Origin: Acidimicrobiia bacterium
GTDB lineage: Bacteria; Actinomycetota; Acidimicrobiia; Acidimicrobiales; Ilumatobacteraceae
Length of the DNA stretch: 14,938 bases
Direction of reading: 5' to 3'
Assembly (NCBI GenBank): GCA_009927565.1
Contig: RFMT01000315.1
Location: 1-14,938 of the forward strand
How positions within the stretch are numbered: the first letter of the stretch is position 1; the number at the start of each line of letters is the position of its first letter. The notes under the pieces are model-generated. The model ran no database searches. It was given only the letters and a program-made list of their open reading frames with translations, and was not told the DNA's origin. The position numbers were made by a program, and so were the translations under genes. Positions 1 through 6,597 of the stretch are shown here, one piece after another.

Positions 1-148
1 AGTCTTCAACATCACAGCACCAGGTGGTGCGCTTGATGAAGCCGAGCGTGCGTTGCGCATCGCTGACGATGTGTTGCGACACAAACTCCTCCGCCTTCCT
101 GATGACGAGGCCGCACGTCGCGGTCTTTCGGTCGCAGCAAATTCATAA
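1..148 (+). CDS. rpsF: 30S ribosomal protein bS6 (rpsF), C-terminal fragment
   Basis: This is the 3' end of a gene that begins before the window. Reading from base 2 gives 48 codons and a TAA at 146-148. The peptide contains ALDEAERALRIADDVLRHKL, which matches the C-terminal helix and last strand of bS6 (the family carries a conserved 'vLRhk' stretch here). bS6 sits on the platform of the small subunit and binds 16S rRNA together with bS18. The identity is supported by the next genes, ssb, rpsR and rplI, which is the usual bacterial order. The tail after RHK is short, about 20 residues. The fragment is too short to judge anything else. Confidence 0.88.
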   Translation, partial: VFNITAPGGALDEAERALRIADDVLRHKLLRLPDDEAARRGLSVAANS

Positions 149-179
149 GCAATTCAATTACTAAAGGAACGAAAACCAA

Positions 180-632
180 ATGGCTGATAACAGCATCACA
201 CTTGTCGGAAACTTAACTCGCGACCCAGAAATTCGATTCACAGCAACAGGACGTGCAGTTGCATCGTTTGGCATCGCGGTGGGTCGTCGCTATCAAGTAA
301 ACGGCGAATGGCAAGAGCAAACTTCATATTTCAATATCACTGCGTGGGGCCAACTTGGCGAAAATGCAGCAGCAACTTTCACGAAGGGCACCCGCGTTGT
401 CGTAACTGGTCGCCTTGAGCAGCGTGAATACACGACACGAGAAGGCGAAAAGCGCACCGCGATAGACGTCATTGCCGACGAACTTGGGCCAAGTTTGCGT
501 TGGGCGACTGCGACAGTTGTTCGTACGCCCAAACAAGATGGTCAAGGTGGCGGTTCGGCAAATCGTCCGTCAAACACGGGTACAAACCCGGGCACCGAAG
601 CAACGCCATTTGATGGCGAAGAACCGTTCTAA
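180..632 (+). CDS. ssb: Single-stranded DNA-binding protein SSB
   Basis: SSB coats single-stranded DNA in replication, recombination and repair and recruits partners through its C-terminal tip. The 150-residue length is in the normal range. Residues 1 to about 110 form the OB fold, with typical stretches such as NSITLVGNLTRDPEIRFT and YFNITAWGQLGENAA. Residues about 111-143 are a Gly/Asn/Pro/Thr-rich linker. The acidic tip reads DGEEPF rather than the classical DDDIPF, but keeps the terminal Pro-Phe that partner proteins bind. The start is an ATG preceded by an AAAGGA Shine-Dalgarno about 11 bases upstream. It lies 31 bases after rpsF and 38 before rpsR, so it is very probably part of the ribosomal operon. 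Confidence 0.97.
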   Translation: MADNSITLVGNLTRDPEIRFTATGRAVASFGIAVGRRYQVNGEWQEQTSYFNITAWGQLGENAAATFTKGTRVVVTGRLEQREYTTREGEKRTAIDVIADELGPSLRWATATVVRTPKQDGQGGGSANRPSNTGTNPGTEATPFDGEEPF

Positions 633-670
633 GCAAATAACCAACCAACAAACCAAACAAGGACTTTCCC

Positions 671-1120
671 ATGACAAGTAAATCCAACAAGTTAAGAGCC
701 AAGAAAGCGCTTCTTCGCAAACCCAAGAAGCGCCCGAACATGATGGTGCAAGAAAAAGTTGGCTTCGTCGATTACAAAGATGTCAACTTGCTACAGCGCT
801 ACATGTCAGACCGATCAAAACTTCGCGCTCGACGCATGAACGGTAACTCAGTGCAACAACAGCGTGATATCGCAACTGCAGTTAAGAATGCTCGCGAAAT
901 GGCTTTGTTGCCATACACAAAGCGTGTTTCAGCAACTCGCGCGCCACGTGAGCGTGGCGAGTTCGGCTCTGACGATCGCGGTCGCGATCGTGGTCCGCGC
1001 CGTCCACGCCGTGATGAAGTCGCTGGAGACGTAACCCAGGTAGAAATTGCCGACAATATCTCCGCAGAGTTATCTGACGACGCAAATGTTGAAGCCATCG
1101 TCGACGGATTAGCATCATGA
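671..1120 (+). CDS. rpsR: 30S ribosomal protein bS18, cysteine-free form with long charged C-terminal extension
   Basis: The bS18 core occupies residues about 18-84. It is recognised by VGFVDYKDVNLLQRYMSDR, the RRMNGNS turn, the QQQRDIATAVKNAREMALL helix and the final PYT. bS18 pairs with bS6 on the platform of the 30S subunit. Two things are unusual. The zinc-ligand cysteines found near the N-terminus of many bS18 proteins are absent; the whole protein has no Cys. The protein is also 149 residues against about 75-90 for the family: residues about 86-149 form an extra tail, first Arg/Gly/Asp-rich (DDRGRDRGPRRPRR), then acidic. An AAGGA Shine-Dalgarno lies 8 bases before the ATG. Its TGA overlaps the rplI ATG (ATGA), so the two are translationally coupled. 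Confidence 0.93.
   Translation: MTSKSNKLRAKKALLRKPKKRPNMMVQEKVGFVDYKDVNLLQRYMSDRSKLRARRMNGNSVQQQRDIATAVKNAREMALLPYTKRVSATRAPRERGEFGSDDRGRDRGPRRPRRDEVAGDVTQVEIADNISAELSDDANVEAIVDGLAS
942..991 (+). repeat. Two inverted repeats inside the rpsR tail
   Basis: A perfect 7-bp inverted repeat (CGCCACG, loop TGAG, CGTGGCG) spans 942-959. A second, 9-bp perfect repeat (ACGATCGCG, spacer GT, CGCGATCGT) spans 972-991. Both lie in the part of rpsR that encodes the extra C-terminal tail, the first just past the end of the bS18 core. They could form RNA hairpins, be a DNA-binding site, or merely follow from Arg/Asp/Gly codons. No U-tract follows, so neither is an intrinsic terminator. Confidence 0.6.
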
Positions 1121-1563
1121 AAGTTCTGCTTCGATCTGACATCAAGGGCATCGGCCGTCGTGGCGACATTGTCAATGTTTCGTCTGGTCACGCCCGCAAC
1201 TTTTTGTTGCCAAACGACTTGGCCATTGTTGCCAATGCAGGCACGATTGCTCAGGCCGAGGTGATGCGCAAGTCGCGCGAACAGCAGATCGCTGCTGATC
1301 GCGAGTCGGCTCGTCTCGTGGCTACATCATTGTCGACAACAGTCATCAAAATCGCAGCAAAGGCCGGCAACGAAGGTCGTTTGTTCGGGTCAATCAACGC
1401 TGCTGAAATTGCAAAAGCAGTGTTTGATCAAACTGGTGTGACTATCGATCGCAAAAGTATTCAAGTTGAGACACCATTGCGACAACTCGGTGAGCACTCG
1501 GTGTCGGCCGAAATTTTCTCTGATGTTGTGGCCACTCTCAAACTAGAGATTGTTGCCAAATAA
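1117..1563 (+). CDS. rplI: 50S ribosomal protein bL9
   Basis: bL9 binds 23S rRNA at the base of the L1 stalk and helps maintain reading frame. The 148-residue length is typical. The N-terminal rRNA-binding domain is clear (MKVLLRSDIKGIGRRGDIVNV, then SGHARNFLLPNDLA at about 23-36). A long connecting helix rich in Ala, Glu, Arg and Gln runs from about 45 to 75. The C-terminal domain carries GNEGRLFGSINAAEIAKAV, the second family signature. The ATG overlaps the rpsR stop codon by four bases, with a GGA about 9 bases upstream. It is the last ribosomal gene of the cluster; a 99-base gap follows before dnaB. Confidence 0.97.
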   Translation: MKVLLRSDIKGIGRRGDIVNVSSGHARNFLLPNDLAIVANAGTIAQAEVMRKSREQQIAADRESARLVATSLSTTVIKIAAKAGNEGRLFGSINAAEIAKAVFDQTGVTIDRKSIQVETPLRQLGEHSVSAEIFSDVVATLKLEIVAK

Positions 1564-1583
1564 TTTTCAACAAAATCTCTTAG

Positions 1584-1603
1584 TTATCCACCTGTTATCC
1601 ACA
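1584..1603 (+). promoter_or_regulatory. Pair of DnaA boxes upstream of dnaB
   Basis: TTATCCACA at 1595-1603 is a perfect match to the classical DnaA box. TTATCCACC at 1584-1592 differs at the last base. They are in the same orientation with starts 11 bases apart, about one helical turn, in the 99-base gap between rplI and dnaB. A weaker relative, TTATACCCG, starts at 1618. DnaA binding here could regulate dnaB transcription. Two boxes alone do not make an origin, and no AT-rich unwinding region or dnaA/dnaN gene is visible nearby. Confidence 0.7.
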
Positions 1604-1662
1604 GAAGAATCACAGGGTTATACCCGTAGCAATCAACAGGCAATTTAAGGCATTGTGTAGAC

Positions 1663-3069
1663 ATGTCGATTGCTGAATTTCCCCGTGGTGATCGCGGTGA
1701 TCGCGGCGATCGTGGCGCGGCAACGCAGCGATCTTCAAACCGAATTCCCCCACACAGTGTTGAAGCCGAAGCTTCTTTGTTGGGTGCGATGCTTTTATCG
1801 CGCGAAGCGGTCAGCATTGCATTCGAGCGCGGGGTTCGTTCAGATGAATTTTATAAACCTGCGCACCAACACATTTTTGATGCGATTCGTGCACTTAACA
1901 GTGCTGGTGAACCAGTTGATCCGATAACTGTCGGTGACGAACTTCGTCGCAACAACTTGTTAGATGGCATCGGTGGCATTGATGCATTGCTCACTTTACA
2001 AAATGCGACACCTGCAATTACGAGTGCAGAGCGGTACGCCAAAATTGTGCGCGAAACCGCGTCATTGCGCAAATTAATTTCGGTTGCTTCAGAGATTGCC
2101 GAGATTGCCTATAGCGGCCCTGAAGATGTCGCGCGTGCGATTGACGAGTCCGAGTCGAAGATCTTTGATGTTTCTGAAACCAATATTGGTGACGCCTCTC
2201 AGCGACTCGGCCTGTTGGTAAATGAAGCAATGGAAAAACTTGAAGATCGTGCCAACAACAAAGAATTGATCACCGGCACGGCGACTGGTCTTGATGATCT
2301 CGACAAAATTTTGCTCGGTCTGCAACCCGGCACGCTGAATATTTTGGGTGCCCGACCAGCAATGGGTAAGTCGGCTCTAGCGCTCGGTTTGGCGGTGCAT
2401 GTTGCTCGCTCTTCAGGCAAGCAAGTTTTGTTTTTCTCGCTTGAAATGGGCACAGCCGAACTTGTGCAACGTATTCTCGCCAGCGAAGCAGGTGTTGACT
2501 CGAAAGTTTTGCGTAGCGGAAGACCATCACCAAACGACTGGACAAAAATTGGTCACGCCGTTGGTCGCCTCGACATTCCGTTGATTATTGACGACAGCCC
2601 AGGCACATCTGTCGGTGCTATACGTGCAAAAACTCGACGCATCGTAAGTCGACAAGGCGAAGTTGCACTAATTGTTATCGACTACTTGCAACTCATGGGT
2701 GGTGACGGCAAGCCAGAGAACCGACAACTCGAAGTCAGTGAGATCAGTCGAAAACTCAAACTTTTGGCGCGCGAATTTAAGGTGCCAATTTTGGCGCTTA
2801 GTCAGTTGAGTCGTGGTCTTGAAGCACGAAACGACAAACGCCCGACACTTTCTGACTTGCGTGAGTCTGGCGCACTTGAGCAAGACGCCGACGTCGTAAT
2901 GTTTTTGTATCGTGACGAGGTCTACAACCCTGACAATAAAACCGAACTGGGTATCGCTGAATTGAACGTGTCAAAGCATCGTGCTGGCCCACTCGGCAAG
3001 GTGCGGCTCGCATGGCTGGCTGCGTACACACGCTTCGAAAATTTTGCGTCCGACCCCACTTCTAATTAG
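1663..3069 (+). CDS. dnaB: Replicative DNA helicase DnaB
   Basis: DnaB is the hexameric ATP-driven helicase that unwinds DNA at the replication fork. At 468 residues it has normal length. The N-terminal domain covers about 28-130 (PPHSVEAEASLLGAMLL) and is followed by a linker helix and the RecA-like C-terminal domain from about 205. Walker A is GARPAMGKS (229-237), Walker B is LIVIDYLQLM (337-346), the ALSQLSRG stretch is at 378-385, and the arginine-finger region SKHRAGPLGKV is near 437-447. No intein interrupts these motifs, although DnaB genes of this phylum often carry one. The first 20 residues include an unusual GDR repeat. The Shine-Dalgarno is weak (TAAGG about 12 bases upstream). 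The promoter probably lies in the preceding gap with the DnaA boxes. Confidence 0.98.
   Translation: MSIAEFPRGDRGDRGDRGAATQRSSNRIPPHSVEAEASLLGAMLLSREAVSIAFERGVRSDEFYKPAHQHIFDAIRALNSAGEPVDPITVGDELRRNNLLDGIGGIDALLTLQNATPAITSAERYAKIVRETASLRKLISVASEIAEIAYSGPEDVARAIDESESKIFDVSETNIGDASQRLGLLVNEAMEKLEDRANNKELITGTATGLDDLDKILLGLQPGTLNILGARPAMGKSALALGLAVHVARSSGKQVLFFSLEMGTAELVQRILASEAGVDSKVLRSGRPSPNDWTKIGHAVGRLDIPLIIDDSPGTSVGAIRAKTRRIVSRQGEVALIVIDYLQLMGGDGKPENRQLEVSEISRKLKLLAREFKVPILALSQLSRGLEARNDKRPTLSDLRESGALEQDADVVMFLYRDEVYNPDNKTELGIAELNVSKHRAGPLGKVRLAWLAAYTRFENFASDPTSN
1684..1716 (+). repeat. 9-bp tandem repeat in the dnaB 5' end
   Basis: Three and two-thirds copies of a CGY-GGY-GAT unit encode residues 8-18, RGDRGDRGDRG. 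The copies differ only at third codon positions. This stretch precedes the helicase N-terminal domain and is probably a flexible, charged leader. Short tandem repeats of this kind can change copy number in steps of three residues without shifting the frame. Confidence 0.8.
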
Positions 3070-3071
3070 TT

Positions 3072-3275
3072 ATGTTTCTCGGCGAAGACCTTTTGGCGTG
3101 GATGATAATTGCGCTTGGTGGCGCGATGTTCGCGGGAAATTTCGCCGCCTTGATTCGCCCACCCAAAAAACGTCGTGATGCCAATGATTTAGTAAAGGCG
3201 CCATTGATTCGCAGCATCGTGATGGCAACAGTCGGCGCAATTGCCGCGCTCTGGGCATTTGTCAGTCTGCTTTAG
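3072..3275 (+). CDS. Small two-helix membrane protein, function unknown
   Basis: I do not recognise a family. The 67-residue protein has two hydrophobic segments, about 7-28 (AWMIIALGGAMFAGNFAALI) and about 48-67 (SIVMATVGAIAALWAFVSLL). They are joined by a basic loop (RPPKKRRDAND), so by the positive-inside rule both ends probably face outward, or the protein is a short hairpin with a cytoplasmic loop. It starts two bases after the dnaB stop codon and has no clear Shine-Dalgarno of its own, so it probably depends on translational coupling with dnaB. The hydrophobic pattern and tight spacing support a real gene. It ends 15 bases before the convergent TauE/SafE gene, leaving no room for a visible terminator. 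Confidence 0.7.
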   Translation: MFLGEDLLAWMIIALGGAMFAGNFAALIRPPKKRRDANDLVKAPLIRSIVMATVGAIAALWAFVSLL

Positions 3276-3290
3276 CAACCCCCGTCGCCC

Positions 3291-4178
3291 TTATTCGCGC
3301 GTTTCAAAAAACGACCGTTCGACGCCCATTTTGTGCTCGCGAACCGAGGCTTTGTAGGTGAGGGCGAGGCTCAACAAACTTTCGACCACAAGAACCGAAA
3401 CGATCGTGCGTGTCGCAAAATCGCCCGCGCTCATTATCGTGCGTGTGTTGGTGATTAGCACAACACCGCCGATCAGCGCACCAAATGGAGCATGTGGAAG
3501 TTTTCCCGCGAGCATTGCGGCGAACGGTGCCATTAGAACTCCGCCCAGTAACAAACCTGAAATTACTTTCCAATCGAGACCGCTCGTCGCCGAACCAGCA
3601 AGAAAGCCTGCGCTCGCAGCCGACGCGACGAGAAATTCAGAAGCACTCACCGTGCCGATTACGGTGCGTGGTGAGTGCTGAGTCGTCGACAACAGTGTCG
3701 GGGTGGTGATCGGTCCCCAGCCACCGCCACCAGAAGAGTCGATGAAACCGGCGAGTGCACCGAGCGGAACCAATAATTTGGAAGTCGGCTGACCTGCGAG
3801 TGCCGGCACCAAGCGCACCCCAAAACCAAAGCGGGCCAACAATACGCAGCCGAGCGCGAGCAAGAGCCATGCCATCCACACTTTGGCGTCGCTCAGTGAA
3901 AAACGTGACAAGACCGTCGCGCCGAGTGCCGCACCAATTGCCCCGGGCAGACCGAGTCGAAGAACAATTCGCCAATCGACATTTTTTGACCGCCAATGCG
4001 AGGCGCCCGAGGCAAATGTCGTGCCGAGTTCGGCGAAGTGCACGGCTGCGCTGGCGGCGAGTGGTGTCGCGCCGAAAACAACGAGCAGGCTGCTCGAAGT
4101 TATGCCGAACGCCATGCCGAGAGTGCCGTCAATCAGTTGGGCAAGCGCGCCAACCAGCGCAAATATAAGCACCGACAT
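3291..4178 (-). CDS. TauE/SafE family membrane permease (probable sulfite/organosulfonate or related anion exporter)
   Basis: This is a polytopic membrane protein of about 295 residues with eight or so hydrophobic helices, the usual size for TauE/SafE (DUF81) proteins. The two half-repeats are visible: AQLIDGTLGMAFGITSSSLL near the N-terminus and LGALAGFIDSSGGGGWGPI in the second half. The Gly-rich turns and 'G.GW/FG...P' pattern are family hallmarks. Members export sulfite, sulfoacetate or related anions; substrate cannot be told from sequence. The frame stays open to 4259, which would add 27 basic residues, but the ATG at 4178 starts directly before the first helix and avoids overlap with the divergent gene, so I chose it. 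No strong Shine-Dalgarno is seen at either start. The 71-base gap to the divergent gene should hold both promoters. Confidence 0.86.
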   Translation of the reverse strand: MSVLIFALVGALAQLIDGTLGMAFGITSSSLLVVFGATPLAASAAVHFAELGTTFASGASHWRSKNVDWRIVLRLGLPGAIGAALGATVLSRFSLSDAKVWMAWLLLALGCVLLARFGFGVRLVPALAGQPTSKLLVPLGALAGFIDSSGGGGWGPITTPTLLSTTQHSPRTVIGTVSASEFLVASAASAGFLAGSATSGLDWKVISGLLLGGVLMAPFAAMLAGKLPHAPFGALIGGVVLITNTRTIMSAGDFATRTIVSVLVVESLLSLALTYKASVREHKMGVERSFFETRE

Positions 4179-4249
4179 TCGCTGCAAGTTTAGTTCGCGC
4201 AGAATTCTCGATTTCAAATGTGTGCCCAAATGTGTATTACGATGCCTAT

Positions 4250-5221
4250 GTGTCGACAAAGCGTGCTTTACAGCGCGTGGCGATTCTTTTTGTCTTGATC
4301 GTCGTCAGTTGTTTTTCGGCAACTCTCGTGAACGCGGCCAACAATGCAGGTGGCAAATGTTCGAAGGTTGGCGTGACGACCAATTCTGGCTCGAAGACAC
4401 TTAAGTGCACCAAAGTCGGAAAAAATCTTGTTTGGGTCGTGCAGAGCAACAAGTCTGGCTCTGGCTCTGGCGCGTCGGGCTCTGGCTCTTCAAGCTCTGG
4501 TGCGCAGCCAACTTCGCAGAAAGATATCCCGGCAATTATTCAGAACTGGGGCTTCAATCTTGCTGACTTCAATTCGTCAACAGGTATGGCCGGAGACATG
4601 CTGATCAAGGGTGTTGTGCCGCCAACCTTCACAGGTGCGACTGCGGCCGAAGATAATGCGATGTATCGGCATTTGATCGGGGTTATCGGTGAAATTGTTC
4701 GGGGTGCCGTTGAACCGCAACTTGCTTTTATTGTTCCGCTGGGTACTTCGGTGATTTCTATGGTCACGGGGACCGTTTGTGATGTTCCAAAGTTGTATAG
4801 CAATGATTACAGCATTCGCATTGCGCCACCCGGCATGGCGTGCATGCAAGGCGGGGCATACATACTCTTTGAACACGAGCATGTTCTCGCACCGTCTGTG
4901 AAGGTTGGCGACAAGGTGACTGCAGGTCAAAAAATTGCGATCGCCAGTGACTATAACCCGCATTGGAAAGCTAAAGGTCTCGGCATCATCGAGACAGGAG
5001 TGTTCTTCAGTAAAAAAGGTTCAAATGCGCCATGGCACGCATGTTTGACTAGCTACCTTGATCCCTCAAAGAAAACTGCGATGCTCTCGACTTTCAGCAA
5101 AGCATTGGCTGCATGGGAGACCGAGCGATCTGATGCATCTTTGTATAACGAGTCAGCGATGTCGCCGGTTGGTTGCTACACCACAGAAGAAATGACAGAT
5201 AGCAACAAGGGCACCGGCTGA
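4250..5221 (+). CDS. Secreted protein with paired-Cys surface module, Ser/Gly linker and degenerate M23/lipoyl-like domain
   Basis: Reading from the GTG at 4250 gives 323 residues; an ATG at 4220 in the same frame would add ten residues before the signal peptide. Residues about 5-29 form a Sec signal peptide (AILFVLIVVSCFSATLVNA, likely cut after VNA). Residues 37-63 hold two cysteines in a 'CSKVG...LKCTKVGKNLVWV' module, a pattern I know from cell-surface proteins of actinobacteria. A Ser/Gly linker spans about 68-85. The rest (about 92-323) contains HVLAPSVKVGDKVTAGQKIAIAS (211-233), like the beta-strand core of M23 peptidases or lipoyl domains. The HxH metal-binding motif of M23 enzymes is missing: GIIETGVFF stands where it would be. 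It is therefore probably binding or structural, not a peptidase. Function unknown. Confidence 0.8.
   Translation: MSTKRALQRVAILFVLIVVSCFSATLVNAANNAGGKCSKVGVTTNSGSKTLKCTKVGKNLVWVVQSNKSGSGSGASGSGSSSSGAQPTSQKDIPAIIQNWGFNLADFNSSTGMAGDMLIKGVVPPTFTGATAAEDNAMYRHLIGVIGEIVRGAVEPQLAFIVPLGTSVISMVTGTVCDVPKLYSNDYSIRIAPPGMACMQGGAYILFEHEHVLAPSVKVGDKVTAGQKIAIASDYNPHWKAKGLGIIETGVFFSKKGSNAPWHACLTSYLDPSKKTAMLSTFSKALAAWETERSDASLYNESAMSPVGCYTTEEMTDSNKGTG
4456..4503 (+). repeat. TCTGGC hexanucleotide repeat encoding a Ser/Gly linker
   Basis: An imperfect run of TCTGGC-type hexamers (with GCGTCGGGC and TCAAGC interruptions) encodes alternating Ser and Gly. It separates the paired-Cys surface module from the larger C-terminal domain of the secreted protein. 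It is a plausible site of length variation between strains. Confidence 0.7.
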
Positions 5222-5313
5222 ACAAAAAATTGTTCGCGTAAGCAACCATTAATTCACTTCGAGTTCGGCGCAGGTTCTACTTGGGTTTATTTGCGAAAGT
5301 TACTCTCGTTCGC

Positions 5314-6516
5314 ATGACAAAAAATCACATGAAAATCACAGAAAAAGAAAATAGCGGTTCACGTTGGCGCAAGCTTTCTGCATTGCTCGTGGTCGGCACC
5401 TTGGCACTCAGTGCATGCGGTAGCGATGACGAAGCCGATTCAGAAGATTCAAGCGAAACTACTGCTGCAACCGACTCAGTTGCGACAGCCAGCACTGACT
5501 GCCCAAGTCAAGAAATCTTGGATGCAGCAAACGCCGAAGGCAAGGTCAACTTGATTGCTCTCCCAGACAACTGGGCAAATTACAAAGGTATTCTCGCTTC
5601 ATTCCGTGAGAAGTATCCAAACATCGAAAACCCTGTTGCCAATCCAGATGCATCTTCGGCTGACGAACTTGTAGCCGTAGAAACATTGAAGGGTCAACCC
5701 GATATGCCCGACGCACTCGACGTTTCGCCAGCGATTGCTCAAGAAGTTGACACCAAGGGCTATTGGGAGCCTTACAAGCCTTGCGGTTGGGATGAAATTC
5801 CTGAAGTGTTGAAAGATCCGAACGGTAATTGGGTCGCTGCTTACTACGGCATCATGGCCATTGGCACAAACACGACAGTGGTGGAGAATGCTCCGTCGAG
5901 TTTTGCTGAACTTGCGAAACCAGAATACAAAGGTCTTGTTTCGTTGAACGGTGATCCTCGCGAAGCAGGTGCAGCGTTCAACGCAGTTGTTGCGGCATCG
6001 CTCGCCAATGGTGGCTCGTTTGATGACATCATGCCAGGTATCAAATATTTTGCTGATCTCAAAGCATCGGGCAACTTGGCAGGCACGGACGTTACTGAAG
6101 CCGGGGTGATCTCGGGTGAGACACCAATCTGGCTCGACTGGACATACAACTATCCAGGTCTTGCTCCAAAACTTGTCGAAAACGGCATCACTTGGGCAAT
6201 TCGAGTGCCAACCGACGGAGTTCACGGCGGCTTTTACGCCCAGGGTGTCGTCAAAGGTGGACCAAACAACAATGCGGCCAAACTCTGGATTGATCACATC
6301 ATTTCAGATGAGGGCGCCCTTGGCTATCTCGAGGGTGGCGCTATCCCCGCTCGCTTCGAGGCACTAGTCGCAGCAGGCAAAGTTTCTGAAGAATCCAAAA
6401 AGAATCTTCCAGATCCCGCATTGATCGCCCAGATCAAGTTCCCGACTGCAGAGCAAGTCACCGCAATGAAAGAGGCGTTGGCTGCAAATTGGGGTCCGAT
6501 GGTGGCGGACAAATAA
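5314..6516 (+). CDS. ABC transporter substrate-binding lipoprotein (polyamine/Fe3+/phosphonate-type)
   Basis: This is the solute-binding component of the importer encoded downstream. From the ATG at 5314 it is 400 residues; a TTG at 5281 and an ATG at 5329 in the same frame are alternatives. A basic start (SRWRK) and hydrophobic stretch lead to the lipobox LSAC, with the acylated Cys at 35. An acidic Ser/Thr-rich spacer follows. The body resembles PotD/AfuA-like binding proteins: AEGKVNLIALPDNWANYKGI, FREKYPNIE, YYGIMAIGTNTTVV, SSFAELAKPEYKGLV, and near the C-terminus WIDHIISDEGALGYLEGGAIPARFEAL. Family members bind spermidine/putrescine, ferric iron, thiamine or aminoethylphosphonate; I cannot name the ligand. 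No tyrosine pair typical of iron binders is obvious. A strong hairpin follows the gene, consistent with this component being made in excess of the membrane parts. Confidence 0.9.
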   Translation: MTKNHMKITEKENSGSRWRKLSALLVVGTLALSACGSDDEADSEDSSETTAATDSVATASTDCPSQEILDAANAEGKVNLIALPDNWANYKGILASFREKYPNIENPVANPDASSADELVAVETLKGQPDMPDALDVSPAIAQEVDTKGYWEPYKPCGWDEIPEVLKDPNGNWVAAYYGIMAIGTNTTVVENAPSSFAELAKPEYKGLVSLNGDPREAGAAFNAVVAASLANGGSFDDIMPGIKYFADLKASGNLAGTDVTEAGVISGETPIWLDWTYNYPGLAPKLVENGITWAIRVPTDGVHGGFYAQGVVKGGPNNNAAKLWIDHIISDEGALGYLEGGAIPARFEALVAAGKVSEESKKNLPDPALIAQIKFPTAEQVTAMKEALAANWGPMVADK

Positions 6517-6552
6517 CCGAGAAGCAAAATACTCGGCGAATAGTCTTCTAAT

Positions 6553-6597
6553 AATGGCGGGCTCGTTTAAATCACGAGCCCGCCATTTTATTTATTT
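6553..6597 (+). terminator. Strong intrinsic terminator between the binding-protein and first permease genes
   Basis: A perfect 13-bp inverted repeat (AATGGCGGGCTCG at 6553-6565 and CGAGCCCGCCATT at 6575-6587) with a 9-base loop is followed by TTATTTATTT. This has the form of a rho-independent terminator or attenuator. It sits 36 bases after the binding-protein stop codon. The apparent ATG of the permease (6554-6556) lies in the left arm, so the same structure could also hide that start codon from ribosomes. Confidence 0.9.

Noticed and set aside
1564..1662. Replication origin in the rplI-dnaB gap
   Set aside because: Only two good DnaA boxes, no AT-rich unwinding region, and no dnaA, dnaN or rpmH nearby.
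3358..4193. Several long plus-strand open frames opposite the TauE/SafE gene
   Set aside because: They are composition shadows of the minus-strand gene; the proteins are Arg/Pro/Ser-rich without domains, and the permease frame is clearly coding.
5220..5235. Hairpin GAACAA-AAAA-TTGTTC just after the secreted protein gene
   Set aside because: Stem of only six mostly A-T pairs and no T run after it; too weak to call a terminator.
5599..6297. 232-codon minus-strand open frame within the binding-protein gene
   Set aside because: The plus frame has clear lipobox and binding-protein motifs; the reverse translation shows no recognisable family.
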